The notes beneath the pieces were generated by a model. It did not search any database. It was given only the letters and a program-made list of their open reading frames with translations, and was not told the DNA's origin. Shown here in pieces: positions 24,501-38,330 of a stretch of 64,000 nt of DNA (position 1 is the first letter of the stretch; the number at the start of each line of letters is the position of its first letter). This stretch comes from Paulownia fortunei (Eukaryota > Streptophyta > Magnoliopsida > Lamiales > Paulowniaceae). The stretch spans positions 8,370,001 to 8,434,000 of the forward strand of contig CM033121.1 in assembly GCA_019321725.1 (NCBI GenBank), read 5' to 3'. The position numbers and the translations under genes are program-made.

Positions 24501-27500
24501 AAATGGTAAATAACTAGCAATCAAAGATAAGTTAATTTAACTTCAGGTCCTCCAAAATACTTTTCCATGACAGCAGAACAAAATTAGTGGCCTATCAAGC
24601 AACTCCATATTTAAGGCCACAAACATAGTCGATGTTGCTCCTTGTGAGAAAACCATTCCCCCCTCATGATGTCAATAACATCTAAGGTCCAAATTAGCAA
24701 ACTTTCCTTATAACATTACAGTTGTGAAGCATTTCATATAGGTGTGATATAAGGATCATTTCAATTAACCAAAATTAAGGATGATATACAGAACAAAAAG
24801 GCACAAAATTGGCCACTCACAGTAGTTCACAAGAAAGTTAAAAGTATTCAGGGGGGTAAAACAACATGCTGAAGTATTCAGGGGGATAAAACAACATGCT
24901 GAAGTAGAACAGACAAGAGGCACAAAGTAACCGACATGGATCAGTGTATTAACATGTATCCTTGGAGGAGTATACCTATTGAAAAAACAGTGATTCAAAT
25001 AACAGCATATAATTCTCAAAGCTAACAAAGACAATATACCTGATTGAGACCAATAACCAATTACTTAAACTAAATCATTGCTACACCAAAGTTACCAATG
25101 ATAATTGACCATGTCAAATCACATTAACTAAAAACACAAAAATTGGAAAATTCAGGAAAAGAGTTCCTCATGCTTCAAATAAAATTAATTCACACACAAA
25201 GGCTAATTTCAACAGTAACTTTTACAAACGTTTGATAAACCTCTAGAAAATAAGTCTTGGCAGATTATAAGCACACCCAATTTCATATTAACTTCAGACA
25301 AATTCAGTGGAACACTAGGAAGTTAAGAAATAAAATTACCTAAATACTAATTATCATTAATATCGTATGCATTGAATATACCTTCCTGTATAGAGGAACC
25401 AGTCCCCATGATCCTCATCATCTTCATAACCCCCAGAGAGAGCAACAGACTGAGCCCCATGATCTGTCTGACCACAAATTCCCGCAACATGTGGAAAGTG
25501 AGCCCCCCATTGCCTGCATTCCATCCTATCTTCCCAAGTTTCTCCAACCAAAACACCCAGGTTTCTTAATGGGTCATTCTCCGCCGTAATTGGACCAAAA
25601 TAATCAAGAGGAATTGTGACAAAAATCTTCCCACTGCATGCATTAGCCTTCCCAGATTTTCGTGCTCGCTCAGTGGTAAATGCTTTGTCGGACGATCTTG
25701 GTTGTGAATAAAATGGTTGACCTTTGGGGCGCCTCCTGAAAAATTAGACTGGGAATGTTTGGCCATTCTGATAGCCATAACAATAGCAGAGTTAATTCGA
25801 GGCTCCCTTGCCATCTTGGCTGGAATTGCCTTGCGACAAATAGCACAAGTCTTCTTGCGCTGCTTCGCAACCAATTTTTGGAAGCATTTCAAGCAAAAGT
25901 TGTGGCCACATGGTGTCTGAAACAAGAATCAAAGAAGTTAAAATGACCATACATGCTCCTCTTCAAGTAGTTTACATGTTTAGCTCTTTTCCCAAAAAGG
26001 GATCTTGTTCACATAACAACAAGTTGCAGTTCAATCCATGCATAAGAATTGATTGGTGCCTTCACAATGTTAAACTCATTCATACAACTATTAAAGAGAC
26101 TGTAAGTTTCTAAATGTTGTTCTATTAATAGATATTAAAAACACAGAGCCATTAAAGTGCAGGTGAACATATTTAGCATGCTACAGAATATCGACTCACA
26201 TTCATTCACTTCAAAACCAAAGGATAGCCAGGCCTTTTCAGCAGTGTGATTTTCAGTGAATATGAGCATCCCATTTGAATATTACTCAAAAAATCAGAAT
26301 ATCACTCCATGCAAATAAGTATTTGAATATTTTTGTGCAAGTAATTTATCATTAATTTTACTTCATCCCAATTGATTAAGCTTCAACAAACTGAAATTTT
26401 TTTAACCCAAACACTGTACACAAATTAGAAATTTCTCATCATCTTTAATTTCACTTGGCAGTTCATACCAATTGTTGCCAACAGAAGAATTTTAGTAATC
26501 ATAAATTTTTAAAACCATTGTCATTTTGTTTTCACAATACATTTTACTGAAATAAGGAAATCTATACTTTCTTTTATTAAAATCCACTACAACATTTTCC
26601 CACCTCTCAGCTAAAAAGTTCATTTCCCTTGCACTTTTGCCATTAAAGGTTTATCCTTGTATAACTAGAAGCACCATCCCTCCACCGCCCAAAAAACAAA
26701 ACAAAACAAAAAATCATAAATTCACCAAAATAGTATGTCAAATTACTAAAAAAAAAAAAAAATACAGAAAATAAAAGGGATTATGTTAATATTAAACAAG
26801 AAAAAAATAATAACCGTATCAAACAGCAGGTTTGGTTTTAACATGAAAAATAGTGAGAGAATCTAAAGCATCACAGAAAGCAAAGGAAAACCCCATATCT
26901 CCAAAATGCCCAAGAAAAGCATTTTATTCACCACCAAACGACATCGTTTTTTAATGATACTTGAGTCGCCCCCAAGTACAAGAGAAAACCACAGACCCCA
27001 GTCAAAATATTCATCATGTTCTCCGCTGCAAAGTCAAACCACTTAAAATTCCCAGATCAAAAAACACAGCTATTCAAATTTCAAAACACAGAGAAAAGAC
27101 ATCTGCGTGTATGAGCAGAGGATGATAAAGAGTGAACCATACAGAGACAGGCCTATCGAGAAGCTGCATGCAAATGGAGCAGTTGAACTTATCCCCCAAA
27201 ATCCCCAAAACACCTCCAACGGCACCACCCTTGTTCTCCTTCTCGTCGACCGTGCCCCCGCTCAACAGCTCCTGCCGCTGCTTCGCCTTCTCCCGGTCCG
27301 TCAGCGAAGCATCAGACTCGATCGCACGGATCTTCTCCACCAGGCCTCCTCCGCAGGCCGCCGGTTTTACGACGGCGCCGGAAGGATCTGAGCAGTCGGG
27401 GCAGTCCCACTGAGCTGCATCGGCTAGGGTTTTCAGTGGGGTGGTGAGGCAAGTGACGTGCCACGGCGTGGCGCACGTCTTGCAAGTGAGGGTCTCCCCC

Positions 27501-27571
27501 TCCGCCGCCTTATGCTTGCACACCATGCACACTCCGTCGCCGTCGCAGGGGAGGTCTCTAACGTGCGCCAT
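21520..27571 (-). CDS. VIM: ORTHRUS/VIM-type PHD-RING-SRA-RING E3 ubiquitin ligase, with one-base frame break
   Basis: There are nine exons, read leftward: 27571-27143, 25916-25382, 24378-24253, 23471-23372, 23288-23227, 23124-23019, 22812-22671, 22526-22309 and 22017-21520. All have GT...AG introns. The product would be about 738 residues, a little above the usual 620-700. A PHD finger (C15, C18, C30, C33, H38, C41, C57, C60) comes first. RING 1 follows (C131, C134 through C167, C170), split by intron 1. Next is the SRA/YDG domain, with [38 protein letters not shown] and [18 protein letters not shown] 2 (FSCLICRK ... CPSCR) and an acidic tail with basic KRKKA/TRKKAG patches complete it. Such proteins bind hemimethylated CG DNA in the nucleus and support methylation maintenance with MET1. 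Exon 2 is 535 bases, but the flanking phases and the protein both require 536. The loss is at about 25683/25684, just before the AFTTERA segment. This may be an assembly error or real inactivation. Confidence 0.9.
24842..24904. repeat. 31-bp tandem duplication in VIM intron 2
   Basis: Two adjacent copies of an AGTATTCAGGGGGxTAAAAC unit, each ending AACATGCTGA, differ at one or two bases. They lie inside the intron and do not touch a splice site. Confidence 0.85.
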
Positions 27572-27664
27572 TGGGTGATTACTGTAATGATATCAATAAA
27601 ATAAAATAAGCAACTGTAATGAAAGTGGAGTATGGAGTGAGTGGTTGGCTCTGGGAGTATGTGC

Positions 27665-27700
27665 TTAAATATAGGCGAGGAATTGGGGACTGTTTGGCGC
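27665..27700 (-). promoter_or_regulatory. VIM core promoter: TATA box and E2F site
   Basis: On the - strand, a TATATTTAAG box lies about 95-105 bases before the VIM start codon. About 20 bases further upstream, TTTGGCGC (27693-27700 as read on +) is an exact match to the E2F consensus TTTSSCGC. Plant E2F sites mark genes switched on for S phase, when a protein that reads hemimethylated DNA is needed. Motifs are seen directly; their use is inferred. Confidence 0.6.
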
Positions 27701-27779
27701 GGACTTGAAATTAGAATTAATTTCACAAGGAAAGGTTTTAAATATTTCAATTTTTTGCCCGTTTCCCTCTTGCTCATCC

Positions 27780-30399
27780 TTTTCGGGTAATACTATAATG
27801 TACCTTTTATAATTTGTAATCTACGACTCATATTTTTTGATATTTTTCCTAAAAATTGACAATGAAATACCAGTGATCCTACTTTTTGCAATTAACTCAT
27901 GGGACACACTGGATTTATTTTTAATAAATGTGTTGGTCGGTTATGAAAATAAGATTTCATCAATTTTTGTACGAAAATTGAAATGTATTTGAATTAGTAA
28001 TTGTAAATTTTAGTGCGATATAATTTTTTTTTTTCTAAAGTTAAAACCAAACACACCTGGCGTAATCTTGAAAAGTGTGAACCGGAAAAAAATAAAAAAG
28101 TTAGCTGTTTTTTTATTAAAAGGCTCCTGTTTTTGGATTTTTGTAATTATGATGTAATCGAATTCTGTAAATTTCACTTAATATTATGCTAATCTATATA
28201 ATCTGGTAGGATGTATCTAGAGAGGGTAAAACTATTAATGTGTATTCAAAATATTTGAAAGTCAAGGATTTTGATATTCGTTATCATATATTAATTGGTC
28301 TTGTTTGGGTAATTACGAGTTATTGCAGATTTTGATTTCATAAATGATAATTTTGAATTATTTTTTTTTTTAAATCATGAAAATTTAAAATATATCTAAT
28401 TTTGAAGTCATTCAAAATATTTGACTATAATCCTTCTTTAAATTCAATTCACGCCTTCTGAACACTACTAATTGCTATTGGAATATAAATAACAATGGGA
28501 TTTGACTTATTTTCTTCTTTTCCATTATTAATGCAATTGGCGAACCATATAACTAAATTTCTTTAATTCTCATTGTAACCAAAATCTACATATAGTGAAT
28601 TACCATATCTTTTATTAGACTCATTGTTACACCTAAAAGCTTAACATCATACTATTATATTATAAAATCTCTAGAAATTGATCAAAACACTATGATACAA
28701 GAAAACATCAAACATCACTATTTCAGGATATTCTACAGTAATTGCATAGACAATCACACAAACAGGATACCGAAACGAATTTGTCACCGATAATTATGAA
28801 TTGCAAACGAAACGATTAAGATTGTGACTGCTTGTTATTTCATTTATGAGATATGTTATTTAAAAGAAGTTATTTAAGAGATAATACTAAGAAAAAATAG
28901 TTTTTGGAGAAAAAAAAATGAGTTTTAAGAATGTGTTTGTACTTATAAGATGAAAGTATAATGATTGCAATTATTTTGATATTTATTTTTATTTTTATAA
29001 AATATATTAGGATGTGAAATATTTTTTAAAAATAATATATAGATAAGGAATACAAGTGTAATAATTATAATTAGAATTGACGTGATATGTCTTTTATACG
29101 AAAAGATGTGTGAATATGCATATATTTTTTTAAAAAATAAATTAAATTTAAAAAAAAAACTCTCAAACAAATAATTAAAGTCTTGGAAAAAAAATCATAG
29201 ATGAAAATCTTTTAAATTTTTATACAAGCAATCACAACCCAAAATTAGAGGTTCATTTTTCATTGTTTTTCAGATCTGTGATCACAGACCACAAGCCATC
29301 CCTAAATCTAAGAAATTAAGAAGCTCAAAATTAGGCAATGTAAAACATAAAACCCATCTAAAAAATGTAGAGGACATAGACGATTGTTCCTTTCCACTTT
29401 TGTAAATTAATTGACAACCCTACCCACATCCCAGTGATACCCATCGATTTGGGCCACGAAACATGGACAAAACGGGTGTAGTTCAATACCTTGCGTGGAT
29501 TTGAAAAGGGGATGTAATTGAATTGGAGCCAAACATTGAGTTCTCGTCGGAATGAGCCGATTTTGTTGATAAGGGTAGCGATATGGTTTTCTTATGGCAA
29601 AAAAAGATGACGGTCAAATCTCCGACAATATAAAATATTGCGGATGACATGAAAGCTCCCCATATTTCAAAGAGCGAATCTCTGAAATTGGAATTTTCTC
29701 GAGAAAAAAACTTTCATTTCTCCCAAACCTAATTGTACCTATGAAGACGAAAAATTATCTGAGATTTTTTATTAAATAAGACCAAATAAACGTAATTTTA
29801 GTATAATTTCCCCAAAACACGATTTTTCGAAAATAGACATCCAAGCAACTAGAGCCTAACTTTCAACTTTCCTATTGACTATTGATGAATTTGACTAGCA
29901 TAGTGTAATGTTTGAAATATTTCTACCAAAACTTGCTAGTAATAAACGATTGCAAAGTGCATTTATTTTCAAATTTAGTTATTACAATAAATAAATTGTA
30001 AGAATGTACATATTAAATCATCATGAATCATAAGATATAGCTCTACTTTGTGTTTAAAAACTTTTCTTCCTATGTTCTATATCATAAGAAATAATTACTT
30101 TATTGTGAGGGGTGATTTGGCTGCAAACTCTATCCCAACTATTTTTTTTCATCATATTATTGTGTCATCACATTATTATGTTACAATGTTCTTGCGCAAG
30201 ACTAAACTTAAAGTCATCCTTCCATAAGTATAAACATAATTTTGGGCATGCAGTAAGGCGGATCATCAATGAGTAGCATAAGATGATGAAATTTCTTAAT
30301 TACATCTTCTATTACTACATTCATACACCTTGATGTGTTTTAAATTAAACTTGATCATTGGGTCTTAATGTTTAGGTCACATTTTAAGTATTTAGGCTT
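27780..30399. other. AT-rich intergenic DNA
   Basis: No gene is recognised. The stretch 28860-29170 is very AT-rich with short frames of Phe/Ile/Lys only. A slightly more complex block lies at 29380-29830. Nothing here shows conserved protein or clear repeat structure within the window. Confidence 0.6.
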
Positions 30400-31000
30400 A
30401 ATACTTTCTAAAAGAGCTGAATTGAATGAGTCTGACCTGATACAAATCCTACCTGGCGTGCCATAGACCAAACCAGAATATTTAGGTAGGTTTGATATAA
30501 CCTAGATTATTTGAGTTGGCCTAATAGGTTTATCTTATATGAGTTAACTTGGAAGATTCGAGCTGATGAGCTCAATTTGGGCCCAACGAAAACAGAGTCC
30601 GACTCTATTTATGCCAAGTTTTGGATAAGGAAGAGGATCCTACTTTATATAGATTCCTTATTTATAGGAGATTTATTGGGTGAAAATTATCCAATAAGGT
30701 AATAGAAACCTTCTTGATCTCAATTATATTTTTATTTGCATGCTAAATATATACCCCTTATTGATCATAAGGCATGTTCTTAATATTACATTAATATACT
30801 ATACACACATTGGTGCTTTATCACATTCTTGAATTTTTTTATTATCCTCCTCGATCGCACACTGACTTAAGTATCAGAAGGTTTTTGTTGGACACCCCCT
30901 CACCTTTGTTTTGTAGGTGATAGGGTGATGATTTGAGAAGATTCAAACAATATCCAAACATTCAATTTTTTAGCACATTGCAGTTGTTGTGCGAATACTT
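30400..31000 (+). mobile_element. Relic of a Tat-like gypsy LTR
   Basis: Sequence around 30780-30910 has wording usual at the 3' end of Tat-like LTRs, including ACACATTGGTGCTTTATCA and CTGACTTAAGTATCAGAAGG, followed by GTTGGACACCCCCT. The same order occurs, diverged, at 44205-44270 (ACTAACTTAAGTATTGGAAAG, then GGGACACCC). No coding domain is attached. I cannot place either edge with confidence. Confidence 0.45.
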
Positions 31001-31407
31001 ACCTATCACATTTTATCTTGAAATAATTGTTTATTTCCTTTTCCTTTATAACAATATATAATGTGATTCTAAGCACAATAATCATTTAGTTTTCATTTAT
31101 CTCAAACATTATCTTTTAGGTTTCTACATTTTAACATTAATTCAATCTAATATATAGTACTGATACAACACACACATTCATGTATATAGACAAAAGAAAT
31201 AATAATAGGCCACTTGGCACAATGCATCCTTAAATTGTAAAAATAGCATTTTTCCACTTTCGAAACAACTAATTTTTGGCAAATTGTACCCTTTATGTGT
31301 TTCCGTTTACTTTTGTTTAGCAATGTAAAATATTTTCTTAAGGGATAAGCATCCCTTGAAACTGAAAACATTTTAAAGTTTTAAAAAAGTTACTCTATTA
31401 GATATCT

Positions 31408-34400
31408 AGGGTTGTTTGCTGTATAAGATGTAATATGAGATGATTAATGAAAAATATGATAAGTTATGAGATATGAATTATTTTATCAATAAATATTATA
31501 TGTAGTTGGGTTGATTATAAATATAATAATTTAATACAAAATTAAATCACATATGTACTTTGTGGAATCCATTAATTTTAAGCATGATAAAATGACGAAA
31601 TTGCCTTTAATGCAATCAATGCAAATTCATCTCTCTCTGTCTCATTCTCCATCTACAAATCAACATTTTCCTATTTATTTCTTGCTTCCCTATTTCTTTC
31701 TTCTTCTCTACAATATATCTGTTCATTATTCAGTTTTAAATCCATCTTGTCATCTCCATTAATCAATCTTAAGGCACTACCACTTTAATAGTTTAAATAT
31801 AAATCTGAATCCAAATTTAATCCACATAACCTAATTAAACCTAATTAGTTAAATACGGGATGAAAAAAATTTAGCATTTAATCCGTACTAGTATATTACA
31901 ATTTTTTATTCAAAGTTACGGTGAAAAAATTGATAAAAATATGAAAGTGGTTAATATACGGATTTGTAGACGAACGGGTAATATACGAATGTAAAAGAAT
32001 TATTTGGATCAAAAGTACGACTTATTCTGATATTATTTTTATATATTATTTTTACTTACTTTAAATTAAGTAAAAAAATATTTTATAAGTATTTTTATAT
32101 TATTTAATTTATAATTATGATATAATTTAAAGATAACTATTTAACAATAAATAGTATATTCATAAATTATTTTATTTTTTATTTTTTATTTATATGATAT
32201 TATGTTAATACTTACAAATAATTTTTGGATAATTTTTAGATTATATTGAAATATTATAAATATTTATTAAAATATAGTATTATTCGTCAAGTATTATACG
32301 AATACTAAACGTTTCACTTCAAAAATAAAGAATATTATGCGACGGTTCAGAATATATATTATGTAACACCCCCACCACTAAATATAGATATTGATATAAC
32401 AATAATTTTGATAAAGTAACACATGTGTGTACATGTGTATATATATAATTTTTTTGTCAACTATAGTATTTTGAGATATAGAAAAATCACCGTTTATATA
32501 AAAAAACACAACACCCATCACAATCACGCTATTCTCAAACTTATGTACTATAAAATTTAAAGATAGGACACGACATCTCAAAGTTATAATACGATAGACT
32601 CAAAAATCAAAATAATAGCCTATACTTTCAGAATAAGTAAGGACATTTTGCATCTTGTAACCCTTTATATATAGACAATAATTTTCACGATAATAATGAT
32701 TGTAAAAATTAGAATATGCTCACAACACAACCCAGCAGACCATTATCCATGTACAGTGATCCTCAGAAGCCTTTAGAAGCCCCAACAACCAGCCCAGTAA
32801 GCCTCAGAGTCTTAGGTATCACCATACTTACCTATAATACATGAACTACATGAGCTAACGTTCAGTAAGTGAAAATCATGCATGTTGAAGAGATAATCTA
32901 ACATATATGCGATGCATCTCTATGAAATCATGCTAGGAATGCAAGCTCCTAAACCAAAACAGTTCATTCAAAATCATTTTCCATCACTGGGCTCTTGGCC
33001 TATCTACTATGCACCGGATAGAGTTTTGAACAATATCAATAATCACATGGTCATAAACAAATTGACTCAATCCAAGGGCCATCTCCTAGGATCACCAGAG
33101 GTCCACCCCCTGTCTTCCCCTGTGATCCTCCAAAAGTCTTCCCATCGACAAAGTCAATAAGGGCACAGTCAAGTGGTCCACCCTCTTGTGACCACCAGAG
33201 GCACACCCCCTGTCAACCCTTATGATCCTATGAGAAGTAACACTCGTGGCACCCCAAAATATCACATAAGCACACCTCGCATGTCTCGGTACACTAGTAG
33301 TGGCCAACCAAAATATTTTCTTTCTGAAAATCATGTGTCAAATCATATCATGCATGCAAAAACCTCAACTATACTCATATAACGTGCATGCACATGCAAA
33401 TGCTCATGAATGGTATGTTTAATATGAAATACAAGACATCTTGCTCTCAACATATTTCAAGAATCATAAAACTCTTAAGGTACATACTATACTTGTCATC
33501 CAACATTAGGTATAAATGCTTCAAAACATACTATGTTCATGCATTGTAGTTGCAAATGGATTTTCACTTACCTTTGATCGGTTGTGTGTTACTTCTAGGT
33601 TTCTTAAGTATTTCTCCCCAACCTTAGATGTGAAACAATCTGTAAAAATACAAGTTATCAATCACCATCCTCAATTAACAAGTTCATTATACCTAATGTA
33701 GTATAAAGATCTTGAATATCAATTTAACTAAACAACCTTACCACTTAGAAACTATAATTGAATACAACATTCTACGAACCTTTGTTTCATATCTTAAATG
33801 GATACTAACCTCATTTAATTGATGTATTATAACTCTTATAACATCTCCCTAAATGTTAGGGATCAAATGCACCGCATCTATGTTGGAACATGTTAATGAA
33901 CCAATTGGGACAGATTCACAACTTCACATTTTCTTACTGCCACATTAATTTGCATGATAATTTTGACACCCTTAGACATATTCATTTACTCCTAAATTTT
34001 TAACACACCTAGATAACATAAAAAATAATGTAATCATGTCATATAATGGCTAAAACGCACAGATATAGCTTCCCAAGTTCAGCTCCCTTCACAGCATACT
34101 GAAACAGATTTTTTCTACCGTGATAGTTTTGCGCACTTCATGATATTAATGGTTTTGGCACCCTTAAGTATATTCAATCACTCTCAAATTTTCACCACAA
34201 TTAGATAACATATAAAAGAGACAACCAGATCATAGTCTTGCCAAAACTAATGGATTTAATTCTATAAAACCAGTCCCCTTCACATAGGACAGAATCTGAA
34301 ATTCGATGGAGATAGTTTTGAGCATCTTTTTAACTATCATGTCATATTTTAATTCCTAAGCTATCCAAACCTAAATACATAATCTTAACTCATATATAAA

Positions 34401-36090
34401 CACATTCATGATGATAAATATAGAATTCACCCAAGGTTTCTTGCATATTTAAAACTCAATAAACTAGAAATCAGCATATACACAGATTCTGCCTCTTAGT
34501 GGTTCTACTATGTGTTTGCAACCACAAATCATTATTTTATGCATAATAGCCCTATGAATAACCTCTAACATCATCATAAACAAGATAAGAATCTTAAAAA
34601 ATCATAAAACCCTCAAATAATATAAAAATTGATGTCAAAACTGTATATGAACTTCACATATGCCAGTTTCAGCTTCTACTTGTGATTACTACTTCTTTTT
34701 GCTTCCTTTGCCCTTTTCTATCACTTGGAATCAATTAGGACCAGCATAGAGAGATTTTGACATGAGTTTGGACCTTGAAAATAACTGAAAATGGTTGAGG
34801 GTTGTGGGTAAATGGCTAAGAGTGAAAGAAAGCTTGAGGTGGCACTTGAGGTGCTTGCTTAAGCTTGGTAGCAAGCATGAGGTGGTAAGTTGTTGTATAA
34901 ATCTGACCTTTCACCCATCTTTCAAGCCTAGATCAGATGTGTTTTACTATACATTAATTTTATTCCATTCTATTTTAATTACCACAAGATACCATAGATA
35001 ATTCATAAGCTAATTTCCTAGCCGTTCAATTAATTTCTTACCCGATTGTCACTCGATTCTTAAATAATTGTCCATATTAAAAATTATATAATCTTATACA
35101 TAAATGAATATTGTAATATCACCTTTGAATCATATTATCTTATGTCCAATGTCCCAAATATGTAATTTACCGATATATACTTTTGAAATATTTGGATGAA
35201 ATTGAATCAAACCGTATAAGCTTACTAGTAACAACTTTAACACTTCCAAAATTATAACCTATATATCCTATCGATATGCAATATTGATCAACCTTATTTT
35301 CTTCTTATTTCAATTTAATGTTGATTACTTATATTATGATGATTGACAACTAACACCATATGAGATTTTCTAGAAATTTAATGATCAAATGTGATTATAA
35401 GGTAAAACAGATCATGCCATGTAGTTTCAATGTAAGCACTTATGAATAACATGTAATGCATGAATCATATTGATCAAGTGAATAGTGTGAGGCTCGTTTA
35501 TTACATATTACCCGTTCATATATTAACCACCACCCATCTCTTTTCCTTTTTATTCTTTCTCTTTTTTCATGTAACTGAAGTAATATTTAAGTTATGCTAT
35601 CAAAGATGTTTGTAATATGTACCAATAATTTCATATTGAAAATAAAAAAATTAAATATTCATTGTATATTTAAGAGAAACACACAAAACTAGTGTTATGA
35701 AACCTATTACAATATATGTCAAATCTGTGAGTGATGTGTGAGAAATGAGCTTCGAGCTTCCATGCAGAAGGTACAAGATGGCAGTGATTTAGGGAATTAT
35801 GGCATCTGGGTTTCTAAAAATATCAAACTTGAAATGGATATTCAAAGGACAAGGTTAGTAATTTCATTTTGAATATGAGGGACAACAATAATATTTTAAG
35901 TTTAATAAAACTTGGTAGGCTGTCTGGATTATTTAATCACACCCTTTGGGTGGGATACCAATACGCCAATAATGCCATATTGTAACGGGCAATGGATTAT
36001 CAAATGAGCCTCCATATAAAGAAGTATGTGGTGGATTAGGTTGGATAATTTAATAAATCAGACCTAATTGGGCCAAGTAAACACGACCCT
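31408..36090. mobile_element. Non-autonomous TIR DNA transposon, split by a solo LTR
   Basis: The left end reads AGGGTTGTTTGC at 31408 and the right end, reversed, reads AGGGTCGTGTTTAC from 36090, an imperfect inverted pair. Without the inserted solo LTR (32362-35505 plus one duplication copy) the element is about 1.5 kb and has no transposase. The first roughly 400 bases and last roughly 370 bases have diverged counterparts at 42092-42500 and 43800-44130, supporting a mobile family. An inner inverted pair (GTGGTTAATATA near 31949 and its reverse near 35520) also spans the LTR site. I did not find a clean target duplication, so the superfamily is left open. Confidence 0.55.
32362..35505 (+). 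mobile_element. Solo LTR, 3.1 kb, target duplication TATTA
   Basis: It begins TGTAACACCC and ends TTATTACA, with TGTAA/TTACA perfect inverted tips. Identical five-base flanks TATTA occur at 32357-32361 and 35506-35510. Its reverse complement recurs at 47707-50549. No gag or pol and no second LTR are attached, so it is a solo LTR of a long-LTR retrotransposon, probably Ty3/gypsy by its start wording. Short frames inside it, such as those near 32912-33382, are not conserved. Confidence 0.92.
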
Positions 36091-37103
36091 AGTTAATACT
36101 TGAAGATAGTCATGAAAATATCCAGTTACCTGTATATGAGTAGCATAATCAATTACAAGTAATCGTGCTAATGTGGAACACATTCCAACATTTAAGCGTT
36201 ATATTGAATACCCACAATTTTATGTAATGATCTAAGAATATCAATCAAAAGTTGGCAAATATATAAACTTTGAAGTTGAGAATTTCAATCACTTTCTCAA
36301 ACTTAAGCTCAATTTTGGTTATAGGAAATTAGGTTTATTCTAAGGGTGTACATAAAATCATTCGATTTGAGCCGCTAGCCTAAACCCAATTCTATCCACT
36401 CAAAATCCACCAATTTTAATATTTTCTACATGCAAAATCATGTGACTAAAATTGAAACCCCGCCATTAGTTGGTCAAGTAATGGGTTGAGAATAGAGAGA
36501 AGAAAATTAGAATTAATGGTGTTCACTAAAAAAGCAAATAGGGGGTTAGAGAGAGAATTTCTCCTAAGGAAATTTCCCTAAGTGCCTCTCTTTTGTGTGT
36601 GAGAGTTTTCATTGATTTTACTCTTCAAGTTTATGTGAATATTTTCTTATTTGTGTGGATAATTGAATGGTTGAGTATACCAGTACCAACTCGCTATTAA
36701 TTTGGAGCTGGAAAACTGGGTTCACAACTAGTTTTTTCTATTAGGTTGTTGTTTTGTTTCTGGTTTAGGAGTTGGGAGCTGGATTTGAAGCTGGGTTGCT
36801 GGATTTTGAGTTGTCCTCGTACTGGGTTGCTGGCAGAATCAGTTGTTGTGTGCTGGTTCGAGTGAACAAATATACATTCAGCTGCTATTTCCCGATCTAG
36901 AAACCTCTGTTACTGGGTTTGAGTGAACAGAGGTTTTTTTTCTAAGTTCCCTGGTTACAGAACTGTTTTGTTACTTTACTGTTATGGCTCTGTCAATCTC
37001 TGAGCATATGGAAAAAAAGAAGAAAAACCAGAATCAGTCCATGGTTGTGTTGAACCAGGTGGATCTGGAGTGGGTAAAGATGTAGTCCATAAACCCTTCA
37101 CAA

Positions 37104-38054
37104 ATGTTGGGAAAAAAACTTACTGGGATAGATTCAGGAACAAATCTCTATGTTTCATCAAGTGTTTCTCGCACTTTAGGGGGTGTGGACTCAGACACGG
37201 AATCATTACAGTCCAGTTTTGGAGAAAATAGTGGGAAGGAGGTGAGTGCAGATTTGGTGTTTGAAGTAAACTCTCAAAAGGATGCAGGCAAGGTGTTTGA
37301 GAAAATGCCAACTAAACATGCTGCTCCCAAAGGCCCATGGCTTGATCTTGTTAAGGACAACAAGAATATTTCCCAAGGTATTAAACTTAATGCAGTAGAG
37401 GTAAATAGGGACGATGAAGTAGTCCTTGAAGCTCAGGATTTAGAAGAAGTGGAGAAGGCATGGAGATTTTGTTTAGTAGGTTATTTTACTATAAAGTTTT
37501 CAGGCAAGACAACCCTACTTCAACTCTGTGAATCTTAAAATGTAAAGTACAAATATTTTTCTCACTCAAGTGTTTGGCTAGTATTTAAGTTTGACAATGT
37601 AGTGGACATGGACAAGGTACTCAACAGGGGTCCATACTTTGTTTTTGGCAGGCTATTGCTTTTGAAAATTATAATGTCTTGCTTTGAGTTCAATGATGAT
37701 GAGATTCGAACGGTATCAGTTTGGATAAACCTATCTCGTTTACCTTTAGAATGTTAGAATGCAACAACGCTTAGCAAAATCAATCGAAGGCGGGTAAGCT
37801 ATTATTAACGGATAAGCTTACTCACACAAATGAAAGATTGTCATACGCCCATGTTCTTGTTAAAGTAGACGATGCAAAGGAACTAGTGCGTTCCAATAAA
37901 ATCAAACTACCAAATGGTAATAACAGAGAGCAGCAGGTTGTGTTTGAATATGAACCAAAGTACTATAAGAGCTGCAAAATAGTAGGTCATTCAATATCTG
38001 TTATGTCCCTAAGCCAGTCAAGGGATTTAGAGAATAAGCAAAAGCAGGTTTAAG
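37104..38054 (+). pseudogene. LINE ORF1 (DUF4283 domain and zinc-knuckle remnant)
   Basis: The first part (37104-37538) is open for 144 residues and ends in ...WRFCLVGYFTIKFSGK. After a frame break it continues as WLVFKFDNVVDMDKVLNRGP and SVWINLSRLPLE, the DUF4283 pattern of plant LINE ORF1 proteins. A further piece at 37838-38053 has KSCKIVGHS, where a CCHC knuckle normally stands but has lost cysteines. The protein would bind LINE RNA. At least two frame breaks and a stop kill it. Confidence 0.8.
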
Positions 38055-38330
38055 GAAAACTGCTACAGAGATGGAAAAAGTAAAAACAGATGTGTTAGCC
38101 CAAACTAATGCCACTTAAGTGAGTAAAGAAAAAGCCCAACCTGACAAAACTAATAGCCAACAGGAGGTTGACAAACGGAAGATCAACCAAGGTGTACCAT
38201 CTTTTACAACCTTGGAGGTTTCATTCACTTTAGTTGCCAAAAAGAAAAAATGAACTAAAGAGACTTGTGACCCCCAAGCCACTCCAAAAGTTAAGGATAA
38301 AAAGAAGGGCCATGCTATTCTTATATCAAA

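Noticed and set aside
25382..25916. VIM exon 2 frame break explained by a small intron or alternative splice site
   Set aside because: Protein similarity is continuous on both sides of a single-base gap. The exon needs exactly one more base to fit the flanking phases, and no intron can be removed there.
32912..33382. Short open frames inside the solo LTR
   Set aside because: They lie within an LTR defined by edges and target duplication, are not conserved as protein in the inverted copy at 47707-50549, and overlap on both strands.
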